From an uncultured Fidelibacterota bacterium (GTDB taxonomy: Bacteria > Fidelibacterota > Marinisomatia > Marinisomatales > TCS55): a DNA stretch of 64,000 nucleotides. The stretch's first letter is position 1. Every line of letters starts with the position of its first letter. A model generated the notes under the pieces. The model was not told where the DNA came from. It made no database searches and saw only the letters and a program-made list of their open reading frames with translations. Made by a program: the position numbers and the translations under genes. The stretch spans positions 1 to 64,000 of the forward strand of contig CAJWZD010000009.1 in NCBI GenBank assembly GCA_913049685.1. The letters are read 5' to 3'. This document shows positions 43,020 to 52,974 of this stretch, piece by piece.

Positions 43020-43929
43020 AATTATAGATATGATTAACAAGTAAGGTTCCAACCTGACGCATGCCTTCTGGGGAACAATTTTGAACAATATCATTATGGG
43101 TATGATGGTAATTTACTCTATCATTTGGAAAGTCAAAATCAATGATGTTTACCGCGGGAATTCCTGCAATCTCATAAAGAGGGACATGATCGTCAAAAAC
43201 AGCATGTCGTGCCTGCTTTTTAAATGCCTTAAGTCCAAGTTTTTCAGATAACTCCCAAAGCTCTAGAACTAGGGATGCGTTCTGCTGGTACGATATTCGT
43301 TCTATGAAAAACTCCGGCTGCCTGTCAGCTACCATATCGATATTTATAGAATATTCAGGGTAAGGAATTGGCAGGTTCTGTGCAAAGTATTGCGAACCAA
43401 TGCAATACGTCCAATTATCACCAGGAACTCCATAGTCTTCAGCGTCAAATAAGACCAAATTAATTCCAAAGGACGGTGGGTTCTTGTAAAGTATATTTGC
43501 TAGTTCAATTATAACAGCAACTCCGCTCGCACCATCATTCGCACCTATAATCGGTGAATTTTTTCGCATAACACTGTTACTATTTTCAGCCCATGGTCTA
43601 GTATCCCAATGCGCAGAAATCACAATTTGCTTTGGAGATTCTGTATTGAATCTCGCAATTACATTATTCATAGTAACCTCTAGGCCCGTTCTAGGCATTG
43701 TATCCGTAAAGGGCTGAGTAAAAACGGTATCAGCAAGACTTTTAAAAGTTGATAAATAATATTGAAGGGCTTTTTTGTGGCCTACGGAGCCTGGGTCGCG
43801 AGGACCGAAATCGCATTGCTTGATCAGATAATTAAAAGCTTTATCTCCACTGAAGATAGGTACCTTTGACTGGCAGCCTACAAAAGTAATTAAACAAATT
43901 ATTGATATAAAATTAAATTTTTTCATCAT
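43006..43929 (-). CDS. M28-family lipoprotein (glutaminyl cyclase-like)
   Basis: 307 residues with a lipobox (TFVGC). The M28 zinc motifs appear in order: SAHWDTRPWAE, IGANDGASGVAV, VLFDAEDYG and a late His in YHHTHND. This arrangement is that of glutaminyl-peptide cyclotransferases, which make N-terminal pyroglutamate on exported proteins, though an aminopeptidase role is possible. Being directly after sprA (ATGA overlap) suggests processing of proteins after signal-peptide removal. Confidence 0.87.
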   Translation of the reverse strand: MMKKFNFISIICLITFVGCQSKVPIFSGDKAFNYLIKQCDFGPRDPGSVGHKKALQYYLSTFKSLADTVFTQPFTDTMPRTGLEVTMNNVIARFNTESPKQIVISAHWDTRPWAENSNSVMRKNSPIIGANDGASGVAVIIELANILYKNPPSFGINLVLFDAEDYGVPGDNWTYCIGSQYFAQNLPIPYPEYSINIDMVADRQPEFFIERISYQQNASLVLELWELSEKLGLKAFKKQARHAVFDDHVPLYEIAGIPAVNIIDFDFPNDRVNYHHTHNDIVQNCSPEGMRQVGTLLVNHIYNYDKK

Positions 43930-46900
43930 CCTCTTATTGCCAAGTTAACATCAAATCCAAAATCTCTGTCCACTTTTTTACCAGTATGTTTTGAGTCGTT
44001 CTCTCTGTATTCCCACACCATACTTCCACTAACAGATTTTGAAAATGAGTAGGTTAATCGAAAGCCTGATTTCCAGCTTGTGGTAAATGTGGTTTCCGCA
44101 AACTTCACCGCTTCCTGAGCTTTTTGAAGTGTTCTATTTTTATTCATGTCAAAATTGAAAGTAAAATTAACCTGATTATTGACTTTATAATTATCAAAAA
44201 AAGGTAGTGGAATATTAAATCCACCTTTATGAGCGTAATTCGCAGAAATAAGATACGATTGATCGTTAAAGATTTTCTGACCACCATTCGCTGTAATTTC
44301 TTTTGACATTGTGCGATTATGTCTCATATTTATTGAAACACCTTTTTTTAGAGCAATAGTTGCACCCACTAGAGGAGCAAAATTCATATTTACTCTGGAT
44401 GTCCTTTGATTATCTCTATAAGCTGAAATAAAATCATCTATAGCAAAGAACGATATTGGTGGTCCAGAGAATTGATCAAATTGCCATGATCTGCTTTCTT
44501 TACCAGTAGTTGCATGGTCAAAACTTAGAGAGTTTACATATTTACTTATAAATTTATTTCTTTCCAAACCAGTTAATCGTATCGACCAACCAAGGAAAGG
44601 AAAGCCATTTTCAAGGTATTGCCCATATGATAGATAGTCTCTTGAAACTGATCTTTGCTCTAGTCCAGACCCCCTTAAGTTACTAGAGACATTTTGTGCA
44701 TAATTAAATGCAACATTTATCATTCTAGTTAAGCTTACTCCTGATCGAATAGAAAAATCTCTTTTTCTATCAAAGTTACCTGTATTTGAACCTACCTGGC
44801 TAGAATGTTGCAATCCATGGTCTCTTTCAAATCCCAGTCGGTAAGCAAAAGGCGTTTCACCAATCACGCCCAAGCCAGTTTTATTAAAATTTTCATTATA
44901 TGAAATATTAATTGGACTAAACTTTTTTGTAAATCCATGCATTGAATTAAGGATTTTATTTTCTTTTTTCTTCTTTTCTTTTTTGGGTTTTTCCTCCTCA
45001 GCTGCCTGACTACTTTCATCAAATCCCGTATCTTCTTCCGAAATAGGTTTTCCAGGAATGCGTCTTCGGGAGCGCGACGATGGTGTTCTTGTGGGTTTGC
45101 GAGTTGATGAGCTTGTTACGGTTGTGGGTTTGTAGAAAATCTCTACCAGTCGAGTGGGCGATAGTGTTACTCCAGAAGATAATCTTAGCTGGCTTGATAT
45201 GTTTGAGCCTTCAATATTTTTATCCCTGGACTTATTCCAGCGATAATTTGAAGAATAGCTGAAAGAAGGCTTAAGCCAGTCAAAAATCACTGGAGAAAAT
45301 GATGAATTAAAATTTTCGTTTATATCAGAAATAAAACCTACGTCACCTTTCATTATTGAATTTAATTGATAGCCTCTGGATTCAGCCATATTGCTATTAA
45401 TTGATCGACTGTATTTTGTAGTTATCATCTCCGTTAGTTTATAGTCCATTATATACGATTGACTCAATCCAAAATTATAATCATCAGGAGATTTCTCACC
45501 TTTTCTTGGGGTTCGCTGTGAAAGCTGTTCATTGTAATTTATTGTGGCATTCAAAGCACTTGGAGTATAATATAAGTGAGTGCTTCCCAACTTTTCTCCT
45601 AGCCATGGGATTGATGACATCCATTTTAGGGGCATTACATAATTATTTCTGCCAAAAGGTAAAGCATAGCTTAATCCGCCTGAGTAAGATTCATTTAGAA
45701 CTTCTTTTTGAATTTCATTAGACGCCATCCTCCTGCTCATGCTGAATCTCGTTTTTATTTTATCCAGAGAATATTTGATAATTTTATTATCAGATTTTGA
45801 AGTTTTTGAAGCAGATATATTCATGCTCAATGAATTGTTGATATTCAAAATAGAATCAGGGGGGGATGATTGATCTACCAGCACATCTTGTCCAGGTAAA
45901 TATTTTGGCTTATTTATTGCTTGTGCAAAACTCGTTGATACTGGCACTTTAATACCCCATTCTGAGGGCATCAACTTATCAAGGTTAAACCCGGCATTTA
46001 TATTTAAACTTTCGTTCGAGCGATTTGATCCAAGTCTTCTTTGAAGAGTATGAAAATCGGCATCTTGTCGCCTGTAAGCGAATGAAGTGTTTACAAGATC
46101 TGCTACATTAAATCGACTCTGCAATCTCATAGACACACCTTTATTTCTCTTTACCCCACTAAGTCTTAATTCATCAAGCCAAACTTCTCCTGAGATTGGA
46201 ATTCCAGACAGGTTTTTTACACCAACGATAAAATATTGGATTCTATTCAAGGAAGGTTGTCCTTTTATTTTAATAGCTTTTCCGGTTTCAATTCCAAGTT
46301 CATCGGTAAATAGGTATTCTTTAGAATTTGTAGAATCTCTAAAAATATCAGAGCTGTTGTATTTTTTTATTGAGGTTGAATCTTGAAGCTTTAAGGCTGT
46401 CAACCATTTTAAATCAAGGTTAACAGAGTTACGACTCAATGACTCATCCCATCCATCATATACTGGTTGTGATATTTCGTAATAGTTTTCTCCAAATCCA
46501 AAACGCATAAACATTTGTACATCAGATTTTTCATTTGTAATCGATGGGCTAGATCCATGTACATACATCTTCATTCGATCGTAGGATAGATAGCTTTGTG
46601 CGCGCTCACCGCTCAAAGACATCAATGTTTTCATTGCTGCACCACTAGTATTTGAGGGTAATTCGTTGAACTTCATAACCAGAGATTGTTCTTTTGAACG
46701 AATTTGATTTATTCTATCAAACTCACCCTGCACACCTTGCGGGGGTTTGTAGCTTGCATTATCGTCCGTATTGATAACAGAAATTGCAAAAACAGAATCA
46801 GCATTTTCCTTGCTATAGACCCCACTAGTGTCTGAAGCAATTCCTAGCTCTTGCCATTCGTTACCCACTAATTCAATTTTTGCTACGTAGACTGTAGTTG

Positions 46901-49900
46901 TTTGATCTGTATTACCAAGCCTTAATCGTAAATGATGAATATTATCCCAAGATTTGTCCTTAATAGTATTTGTTGCTTCAAAGTCAACAAGAGGTATCCT
47001 GTAAAGCTTCCATCCAGTTAATTCTCCATTTTTGGTTTTTGTCTGTCCAGCTAAATATGTTGTATCAGACAATGAAAAAGATTTTGTGAAATAATCATTT
47101 GTTCTATCTAAGAAACCTGTCCTATCCAAATCCTCAGTATCTGGATATCTACCTGCATCGAGCGCATTATTCTCTGTTCCGTTAATTTTAGTATAGTCAT
47201 TGCTTCCTTCAACATATTCCCAATTATCATCATTCGGATCATCCAATAAAATATCATTATTTGCATTGATAATTATTTCTTCTCCCAAGGCTAAATAATC
47301 AGCATAAGATGACCCCAAAGGATCTAGACAACCACCCCAACCATTTTCGTATTCATCGCTACACCCATCAAGCCCAACGTCTTCCTCATCATCTAGAATG
47401 CCGTCTCCTATTAAACCTCCAACTGGGATATCTTCAGTATTTAAGGTTCCATTTCCATCCCTATCTTCGCTAATCTGACCAAGGTCAACAGAAACCGTTG
47501 CACCTTCTCCCTGGAGCCAGATCTCAAAGAACTTTGTTTGTGTTTGATCGTAGTCTCCGGAATGAAATGGAGTAATAATTCCACTCCATAAAGAGTCATT
47601 AGGTACAGCATCTTGGTGGGATCTTTTATTGTATCTTAATACTAAAATATCCGTTGTTTCATTTTGCGCCTGTATGGAAGTAGATAAATTTGGCCAAATA
47701 TCCTTTGTTCTTATCTGAGCAAATGGGTTGAACCATCTTAATTTTGCTCTTTTATACTGTGATACTGGTGCCCCAGTTAATAAGTCAAGTGGAGCAGAAG
47801 CTTCTCTCCAAAAACGACGCAAAATAGGGATCGATGTTGTTCTTTTTGAACCCTCAAAGTCATCAATAAATGCTACACCATTTGGGTCGCCAGTTGCAGT
47901 ATTGCTAATTGGGTTTGGATTCGGTAAGATTTGAGCAAACTCACCTTCAAATGAAATACCAGACTGTTTGTCTGTTTCAATGAATGGCATTTTATCTACC
48001 GATCGGGTGACAAAAGGCAGATCTTGTTTGAATCTACCATTTACTCCAAACATAAAGTTTCGCATGGGCTCATAACCGACTTCAACTTTTTCATTCATAA
48101 TTGATTGGTTATAATAGAGCGCTGTTCCTCCAATAAATGAATTTTCACCAAAATCCATTTGCGATCGTACACCTAAGATTGTTTTTTTATCAAAATTAAC
48201 AAATTGGTGCCTGTCATATGTTACATTTAACTCAGCATTTGGGTCGATATTATCTGATAAAACGATTGTACCGCTAAAATAATCAACCTGGTAGTCTATT
48301 CCTCTTTTTAATGGAACACCGCCTCTGGACACCTGCTCACTTCCTTCAACAATCATAAATCCTAGGTTAATGGTAGAACTTTGATTAGAATAATCCACCT
48401 CGATCGTAAATCTACTATCATTACTTATCTGGGTCCTCTGTGTTGAAAAATACATCATTCCTTCGCCTAAAGAGCCTTTTAACTCTGCAGTTTGATTGCC
48501 ATCTGCTATTGTGTCAGATGCAAATGGGTGAAATGCAGGAATGAATATTTCACCATTTACCAGGTTAATGATATTTGGATTTGTTAAATCTATTTTTTGA
48601 TCCGCTGTGCGTATTCCGCTTTCATTTAGACTGTCTAATCCAAATATTGTAATATACGGATTACCTTGTGCATTTAGATGGCTAGGTACAGTCAATCGAT
48701 CATTGACTATTCGCAAATCAAACCCTTCTTTATTAATGTTATTTGTCCCAAGGTAATAGACATTTTTAAACATCAAAGGCCATACTGGATGACTAGGATT
48801 AAGATTTCTTGGTTTTAACATTTTTAGCTTTAACGCGCCATTTGTAGAAGAAACTCCTTCACCAACCACGTATAAGGTATCTCCACTAATACGATCCGCA
48901 ATTACGTACGTACAGCCAATTACTTCATCAGTAGCTTTTTGACGCAAGCGTATAAACCCAAGATCTTCACTTAGTGTATAGTCTTGACCTTGCTCTAATC
49001 TTTTAAAATTACCCGTTTGGTCATTGCTCTCTTCTGGTAATTGTAAATCAGCAAATGCTGTTCCAGGGTTTGTTTCAGAATTTGTAGACTGGTCAAGCTG
49101 GTACAATTCAAAATTCCTAATCACAACATTTCCAATTTGATGCAACCCCTCTCTTAGTGGATAAAAAGAAGGGATTTGAACAGGTGCTCCATTCAAAGTT
49201 ATTTGTGTCCCATTTCTAAACCACTCATGAATAAAGAAATATTGATTTTTTACATAACTATAATCCTTTATTTGCTGGGTTTGCGATTCGCTAGTTCCCT
49301 TATACTGTTCCGATTTTTTTTCTGTGTTTACAACAGATGCTATAGCTGTAACATCCATAGGGCCAAATTTTGATGTAGTTTTCACTCCAAAAAGTCCCTG
49401 ATGGTTAGCTGAACCCATCAGAGACTGAGAGCCGGGAAGAGAAAGAGAAACATTTCCAGCATCTACTGATTGGATAATATCATCCTCTTTGCCCTTATAA
49501 TTTATTCGAATATTATTTTCCCAGTTGAAATCTCGTTCAGAGTCGTGGTCAACATTGACAGAGATCCTTTCACCAACTTTTCCCTCAACGCTTATTCGCT
49601 GCATTTGATCAAACTTTAAATGTGTGTTTCGAGTTTCGCTGACTTTTGACCGAATAAGTTCTTGATCTTGAAAAACAAGATTCCCCTTTACAGTTACATT
49701 TCCTCTGGCAGAAAGAGAGACCCTCCCCAATTGACCAACATTTACACCAATAAATTCGACACCACTACCCCTATTGTCTTGTAAAAATTGAGATTGCGAT
49801 ACGAGTGAGCGCGATGTGTCGTTAATAGCCTTAGTCAATGCTATCTTTCTATTTACCTTTATTCTTTTATCAAAGTACCATTCTACTGGTGCTATAAAGG

Positions 49901-50201
49901 GGACAGAATACGATTTTCCTTGAATTATACCTTTAAGCTCAATTGTTGACCAGTCTTTAGCTACTTCTGTTTTCTTAATAACAATAAATGGAAGTTTAAT
50001 TAAGCCCCTGCTTTCATATATTGATGAGTCAGCTGGCATGATTAAATTATTTGAACTTAATACAATTGGCTCTATCACGTATTTTGATACAGGGAACCAA
50101 TGAGAGGGTATATTTATGATAGACGAATCTTGTTGGCCGTATAATGCAAAAGAAACGGTCGTCCAAAATATTAAGCTAACTTGCAGGGTCTTTTTAACCA
50201 A
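43926..50201 (-). CDS. sprA: SprA/Sov-family giant outer-membrane protein, putative type IX translocon
   Basis: 2091 residues, somewhat shorter than SprA of Flavobacterium (about 2400). It has a signal peptide, long repeated beta segments (GVPLKRGIDYQVDYFSGTIVLSDNIDPNAELNVTYD, GVAFIDDFEGSKRTTSIPILRRFW) and a C-terminal barrel ending GFDVNLAIRG. The family forms the 36-strand pore that exports cargo with C-terminal tails. An acidic insert (about 905-990, DRDGNGTLNTEDIPVGG, GILDDEEDVGLDGCSDEYE) looks calcium-binding. A Lys/Glu-rich run (EEEKPKKEKKKKE, about residues 1735-1750) is unusual. PorV/PorQ-like genes sit in the same operon. Confidence 0.87.
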   Translation of the reverse strand: MVKKTLQVSLIFWTTVSFALYGQQDSSIINIPSHWFPVSKYVIEPIVLSSNNLIMPADSSIYESRGLIKLPFIVIKKTEVAKDWSTIELKGIIQGKSYSVPFIAPVEWYFDKRIKVNRKIALTKAINDTSRSLVSQSQFLQDNRGSGVEFIGVNVGQLGRVSLSARGNVTVKGNLVFQDQELIRSKVSETRNTHLKFDQMQRISVEGKVGERISVNVDHDSERDFNWENNIRINYKGKEDDIIQSVDAGNVSLSLPGSQSLMGSANHQGLFGVKTTSKFGPMDVTAIASVVNTEKKSEQYKGTSESQTQQIKDYSYVKNQYFFIHEWFRNGTQITLNGAPVQIPSFYPLREGLHQIGNVVIRNFELYQLDQSTNSETNPGTAFADLQLPEESNDQTGNFKRLEQGQDYTLSEDLGFIRLRQKATDEVIGCTYVIADRISGDTLYVVGEGVSSTNGALKLKMLKPRNLNPSHPVWPLMFKNVYYLGTNNINKEGFDLRIVNDRLTVPSHLNAQGNPYITIFGLDSLNESGIRTADQKIDLTNPNIINLVNGEIFIPAFHPFASDTIADGNQTAELKGSLGEGMMYFSTQRTQISNDSRFTIEVDYSNQSSTINLGFMIVEGSEQVSRGGVPLKRGIDYQVDYFSGTIVLSDNIDPNAELNVTYDRHQFVNFDKKTILGVRSQMDFGENSFIGGTALYYNQSIMNEKVEVGYEPMRNFMFGVNGRFKQDLPFVTRSVDKMPFIETDKQSGISFEGEFAQILPNPNPISNTATGDPNGVAFIDDFEGSKRTTSIPILRRFWREASAPLDLLTGAPVSQYKRAKLRWFNPFAQIRTKDIWPNLSTSIQAQNETTDILVLRYNKRSHQDAVPNDSLWSGIITPFHSGDYDQTQTKFFEIWLQGEGATVSVDLGQISEDRDGNGTLNTEDIPVGGLIGDGILDDEEDVGLDGCSDEYENGWGGCLDPLGSSYADYLALGEEIIINANNDILLDDPNDDNWEYVEGSNDYTKINGTENNALDAGRYPDTEDLDRTGFLDRTNDYFTKSFSLSDTTYLAGQTKTKNGELTGWKLYRIPLVDFEATNTIKDKSWDNIHHLRLRLGNTDQTTTVYVAKIELVGNEWQELGIASDTSGVYSKENADSVFAISVINTDDNASYKPPQGVQGEFDRINQIRSKEQSLVMKFNELPSNTSGAAMKTLMSLSGERAQSYLSYDRMKMYVHGSSPSITNEKSDVQMFMRFGFGENYYEISQPVYDGWDESLSRNSVNLDLKWLTALKLQDSTSIKKYNSSDIFRDSTNSKEYLFTDELGIETGKAIKIKGQPSLNRIQYFIVGVKNLSGIPISGEVWLDELRLSGVKRNKGVSMRLQSRFNVADLVNTSFAYRRQDADFHTLQRRLGSNRSNESLNINAGFNLDKLMPSEWGIKVPVSTSFAQAINKPKYLPGQDVLVDQSSPPDSILNINNSLSMNISASKTSKSDNKIIKYSLDKIKTRFSMSRRMASNEIQKEVLNESYSGGLSYALPFGRNNYVMPLKWMSSIPWLGEKLGSTHLYYTPSALNATINYNEQLSQRTPRKGEKSPDDYNFGLSQSYIMDYKLTEMITTKYSRSINSNMAESRGYQLNSIMKGDVGFISDINENFNSSFSPVIFDWLKPSFSYSSNYRWNKSRDKNIEGSNISSQLRLSSGVTLSPTRLVEIFYKPTTVTSSSTRKPTRTPSSRSRRRIPGKPISEEDTGFDESSQAAEEEKPKKEKKKKENKILNSMHGFTKKFSPINISYNENFNKTGLGVIGETPFAYRLGFERDHGLQHSSQVGSNTGNFDRKRDFSIRSGVSLTRMINVAFNYAQNVSSNLRGSGLEQRSVSRDYLSYGQYLENGFPFLGWSIRLTGLERNKFISKYVNSLSFDHATTGKESRSWQFDQFSGPPISFFAIDDFISAYRDNQRTSRVNMNFAPLVGATIALKKGVSINMRHNRTMSKEITANGGQKIFNDQSYLISANYAHKGGFNIPLPFFDNYKVNNQVNFTFNFDMNKNRTLQKAQEAVKFAETTFTTSWKSGFRLTYSFSKSVSGSMVWEYRENDSKHTGKKVDRDFGFDVNLAIRG

Positions 50202-50311
50202 AAGACCTACCTCCTATAATTAATTGCTAACAATTGCCAATTAGGGCATATTTATATTCAAATGCGAATTTAATCCGTTAACGTTGTTACTATAGTCGGC
50301 TCCTTATTATT

Positions 50312-50905
50312 TTAAAGGTTTCTTTGTTTTTTAAGTATTTCACAGAAGTTACGTAAAGCTATACCACGATGTGAAATACTATTCTTTTCGTCTTTTTTTA
50401 ACTCTGCGAACGTTTTTTCAAGCTTTGGATAGTAAAAAATGGGATCGTAACCGAAACCATTATGACCTATCATTTCATCAATTATTAGACCGTTAACACT
50501 TCCTTCGCAATGAAATTTTTTATCTTTTCCAACAAAAGCCATTATAGTTCGAAATCTTGCCGTTCGATCCTCAGGTCTAACTCCATCTAATTTGCTTAAT
50601 ACTTTAGCACAGTTATCGAGATAAGATGCATTTTCTCCAGCATAACGCGCAGAATAAACACCAGGCTCACCACTAAGAGCATCGATCTCAAGCCCTGTGT
50701 CATCTGCCAATGAAGATAAACCAGTTTCATTGAAGACAGTTTTTGCTTTGATGAACGCATTCTCCAGCAAAGTTTGACCTGTCTCTGGTATTTCATCAAT
50801 ATGGGGAAAATCCTTTAGAGTAATTACATCTACAGATATGTCTTTAAGTGCATACTGCATCTCTGAAATTTTCCCATCATTGTGGGTTGCTAAAACTAGT
50901 TTCAA
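50312..50905 (-). CDS. rdgB: XTP/dITP pyrophosphatase (RdgB/HAM1)
   Basis: 197 residues with LVLATHNDGKISEM at the start, LADDTGLEIDALSGEPGVYSARYAG and HNGFGYDPIFYYP. It hydrolyses dITP, XTP and dHapTP to monophosphates, keeping damaged purines out of DNA. The length is standard. It is upstream of sprA with a 110-base gap that probably holds the sprA promoter. Confidence 0.95.
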   Translation of the reverse strand: MKLVLATHNDGKISEMQYALKDISVDVITLKDFPHIDEIPETGQTLLENAFIKAKTVFNETGLSSLADDTGLEIDALSGEPGVYSARYAGENASYLDNCAKVLSKLDGVRPEDRTARFRTIMAFVGKDKKFHCEGSVNGLIIDEMIGHNGFGYDPIFYYPKLEKTFAELKKDEKNSISHRGIALRNFCEILKKQRNL

Positions 50906-51014
50906 TCAATACCTCGAAAATTGATGAAGAAACTAGTCTATTTTACATAAACACTCAACACGATAATAAATTTGGGCAAATCGATGATTAAAGCACCGCT
51001 AGACTTTTCAAGCT

Positions 51015-51551
51015 TCAATGTATTTTAGTACCTTGGGATTTATGGATCTTAGCAAGTTGAACGTATTTTTTTGCCCATTTTATATTTTTGTCGTAGGTAT
51101 CATCCGGCAATGTTTTGATAACCTTTCCAGGTAACCCTACTACAAGTCCTAATGCAGGGACATGCATATTTTCTGTTACAATTGCTCCTGCTCCTACCAC
51201 TGCTCCTTTGCCAATTACGGCTCCATTCATTATTATTGATCCCATTCCAATTAGGGCGCCATCATCAATAGTGCAGCCATGGATAATTGCATTGTGACCT
51301 ATTGTAACATCATTTCCAATAGCTACTCCTTGATCGTTTTCTAAATGCAAGACGCTGTTGTCCTGAATATTGGTTCTCTCTCCAACAATAATTTGATTAA
51401 TATCGGCCCTAAGAACAGTATTGTACCATACTGAGCTTTCTGATTTCATGGTTACGTCACCAATAACTTTAGCTCCATCAGCTATAAATGCAGTATCATT
51501 AACTTGAGGTTTTTTTATTATTACGTTATCATTGAGTTCAAATTTTTCCAT
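51015..51551 (-). CDS. Gamma-class carbonic anhydrase-like protein
   Basis: 178 residues of left-handed beta-helix hexapeptides. The zinc His residues are in NSVLHLEND and GHNAIIHGC, and NIQDNSVLH is the family signature. It either hydrates CO2 or acts as a scaffold acyltransferase-like protein, as many family members do. Its 5' end overlaps the transporter gene by 14 bases, so they are co-transcribed. Confidence 0.88.
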   Translation of the reverse strand: MEKFELNDNVIIKKPQVNDTAFIADGAKVIGDVTMKSESSVWYNTVLRADINQIIVGERTNIQDNSVLHLENDQGVAIGNDVTIGHNAIIHGCTIDDGALIGMGSIIMNGAVIGKGAVVGAGAIVTENMHVPALGLVVGLPGKVIKTLPDDTYDKNIKWAKKYVQLAKIHKSQGTKIH

Positions 51552-52851
51552 TATTGTATCCTATTTTTTTATAAGAATATCTTAAATACAGTGTTTGTGA
51601 TAAGCCTGCAAAAACAAAAACATTCACTGCCCAATATATTCCTGGAAAAGTAGCAAAATGTGTTCCAATCCACAACCCTATAATAGCAATTATAGCATAA
51701 AGCAACACTGCATAGCTAATACCGTTAGTTTGATTCTTATTTACTAATAACCCTGCATACCAAGCCTGATAGACTTGATAGCATGGCATAATTATTGCAA
51801 AAATTAAAGTAATTGAGGATAGATAGGCGAGATCATTTGAGAGGCCTGATATATAAATAAACCAATAACTCCCAACAGGAGTTAAAGCTAGCAAGGCTAA
51901 AAATGCACTGGTTGAAAATGCCAGAATCCTGGTAAATCTTAAAAGCTCATATTTTCCATTTGGTCGTGGTAATAAGGCCACAACAACTTCATTAAACGCA
52001 AATCCCATTGATCTTGTTATAAATACCAATCCATACACTACCGGCCACGCTGCAAGTGATGGTAAAGCTTCAGGCATACGACTCATACCTGCAGAGCCAA
52101 CTGGATGAATTAATAAAGAAGCCAAGGGTGTAATTGCCAAAGGTAAATAAAATTTAGTGAAGCTTTTTCTGGTGATTTGATCTGATATATTTTCTTTAGG
52201 AAGAGTTTTTCTTAATATTTTTCTAACTGCTAATTGAGCATATATAGCTTCAGCTGTAACCGCTAAAGCAACCGCAGAAGAACCAGTAACTATTCCTGAA
52301 AAATTAGAGAACCATCTCCCATAAGATAGTACAAGCAGTAGAGTTATTAATCGAATTGTTGTTCCAATTGCAACCATATTTGAACTGCCATGCTTTATCA
52401 TCACTCCCTGATTAAGTCTCCTCCAAGCAATCATTAATGTCCATGGGGTCATAATCTGGAGGCCTATTTTACCGGGCTCTAAAAGAGATTCCGGTACATT
52501 CATCAAATCACTAGCCACAAAAAAGAATATTGGGGTAAAAGCAATGAGGATATGAATGAGGGTGAGAATCAAAGACATTGTAAGCATATATTTAAATAGC
52601 TTTTTGTAAGAGGGCATATCTTTTGCAAGAGCGGTGCTAGCTGTCAGCAACATTATAATTGGACCTTCAACAACAAGGGAGATTGGATATACTAAAGAAC
52701 CCCATGTCGCTAATGTAATCTCAGGGTAAACCATTCTTGCAACAAAAGCAGCCAACATAGGTGATTCAATTCCCATTAACAGCCAGCTTCCGGCCAATGG
52801 TAACCACAATCGATAAACATCTTTTAGGGATATAGTTTTAGAATGGGACAT
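51538..52851 (-). CDS. MATE/ANKH-like multi-pass transporter
   Basis: 437 residues with about 12 membrane helices. The N-terminal LWLPLAGSWLLMGIESPMLAAFVARMVYPE and repeated polar residues in helices resemble the MATE/MVF fold and, more closely, ANKH-type exporters. Substrate unknown. Transcription is divergent from the asparaginase-like gene, with a 123-base spacer that should hold promoters for both. Confidence 0.7.
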   Translation of the reverse strand: MSHSKTISLKDVYRLWLPLAGSWLLMGIESPMLAAFVARMVYPEITLATWGSLVYPISLVVEGPIIMLLTASTALAKDMPSYKKLFKYMLTMSLILTLIHILIAFTPIFFFVASDLMNVPESLLEPGKIGLQIMTPWTLMIAWRRLNQGVMIKHGSSNMVAIGTTIRLITLLLVLSYGRWFSNFSGIVTGSSAVALAVTAEAIYAQLAVRKILRKTLPKENISDQITRKSFTKFYLPLAITPLASLLIHPVGSAGMSRMPEALPSLAAWPVVYGLVFITRSMGFAFNEVVVALLPRPNGKYELLRFTRILAFSTSAFLALLALTPVGSYWFIYISGLSNDLAYLSSITLIFAIIMPCYQVYQAWYAGLLVNKNQTNGISYAVLLYAIIAIIGLWIGTHFATFPGIYWAVNVFVFAGLSQTLYLRYSYKKIGYNNGKI

Positions 52852-52974
52852 AAATATAGAAAAAGATGTTCATAAATTAGAAAAATCTATTTACCTGTCA
52901 TAATCATAATAATTTGAATTATATTACTACAGCTTTAAAATTCATCTACATATTTTAAAAAGGAGTAAAATCGA

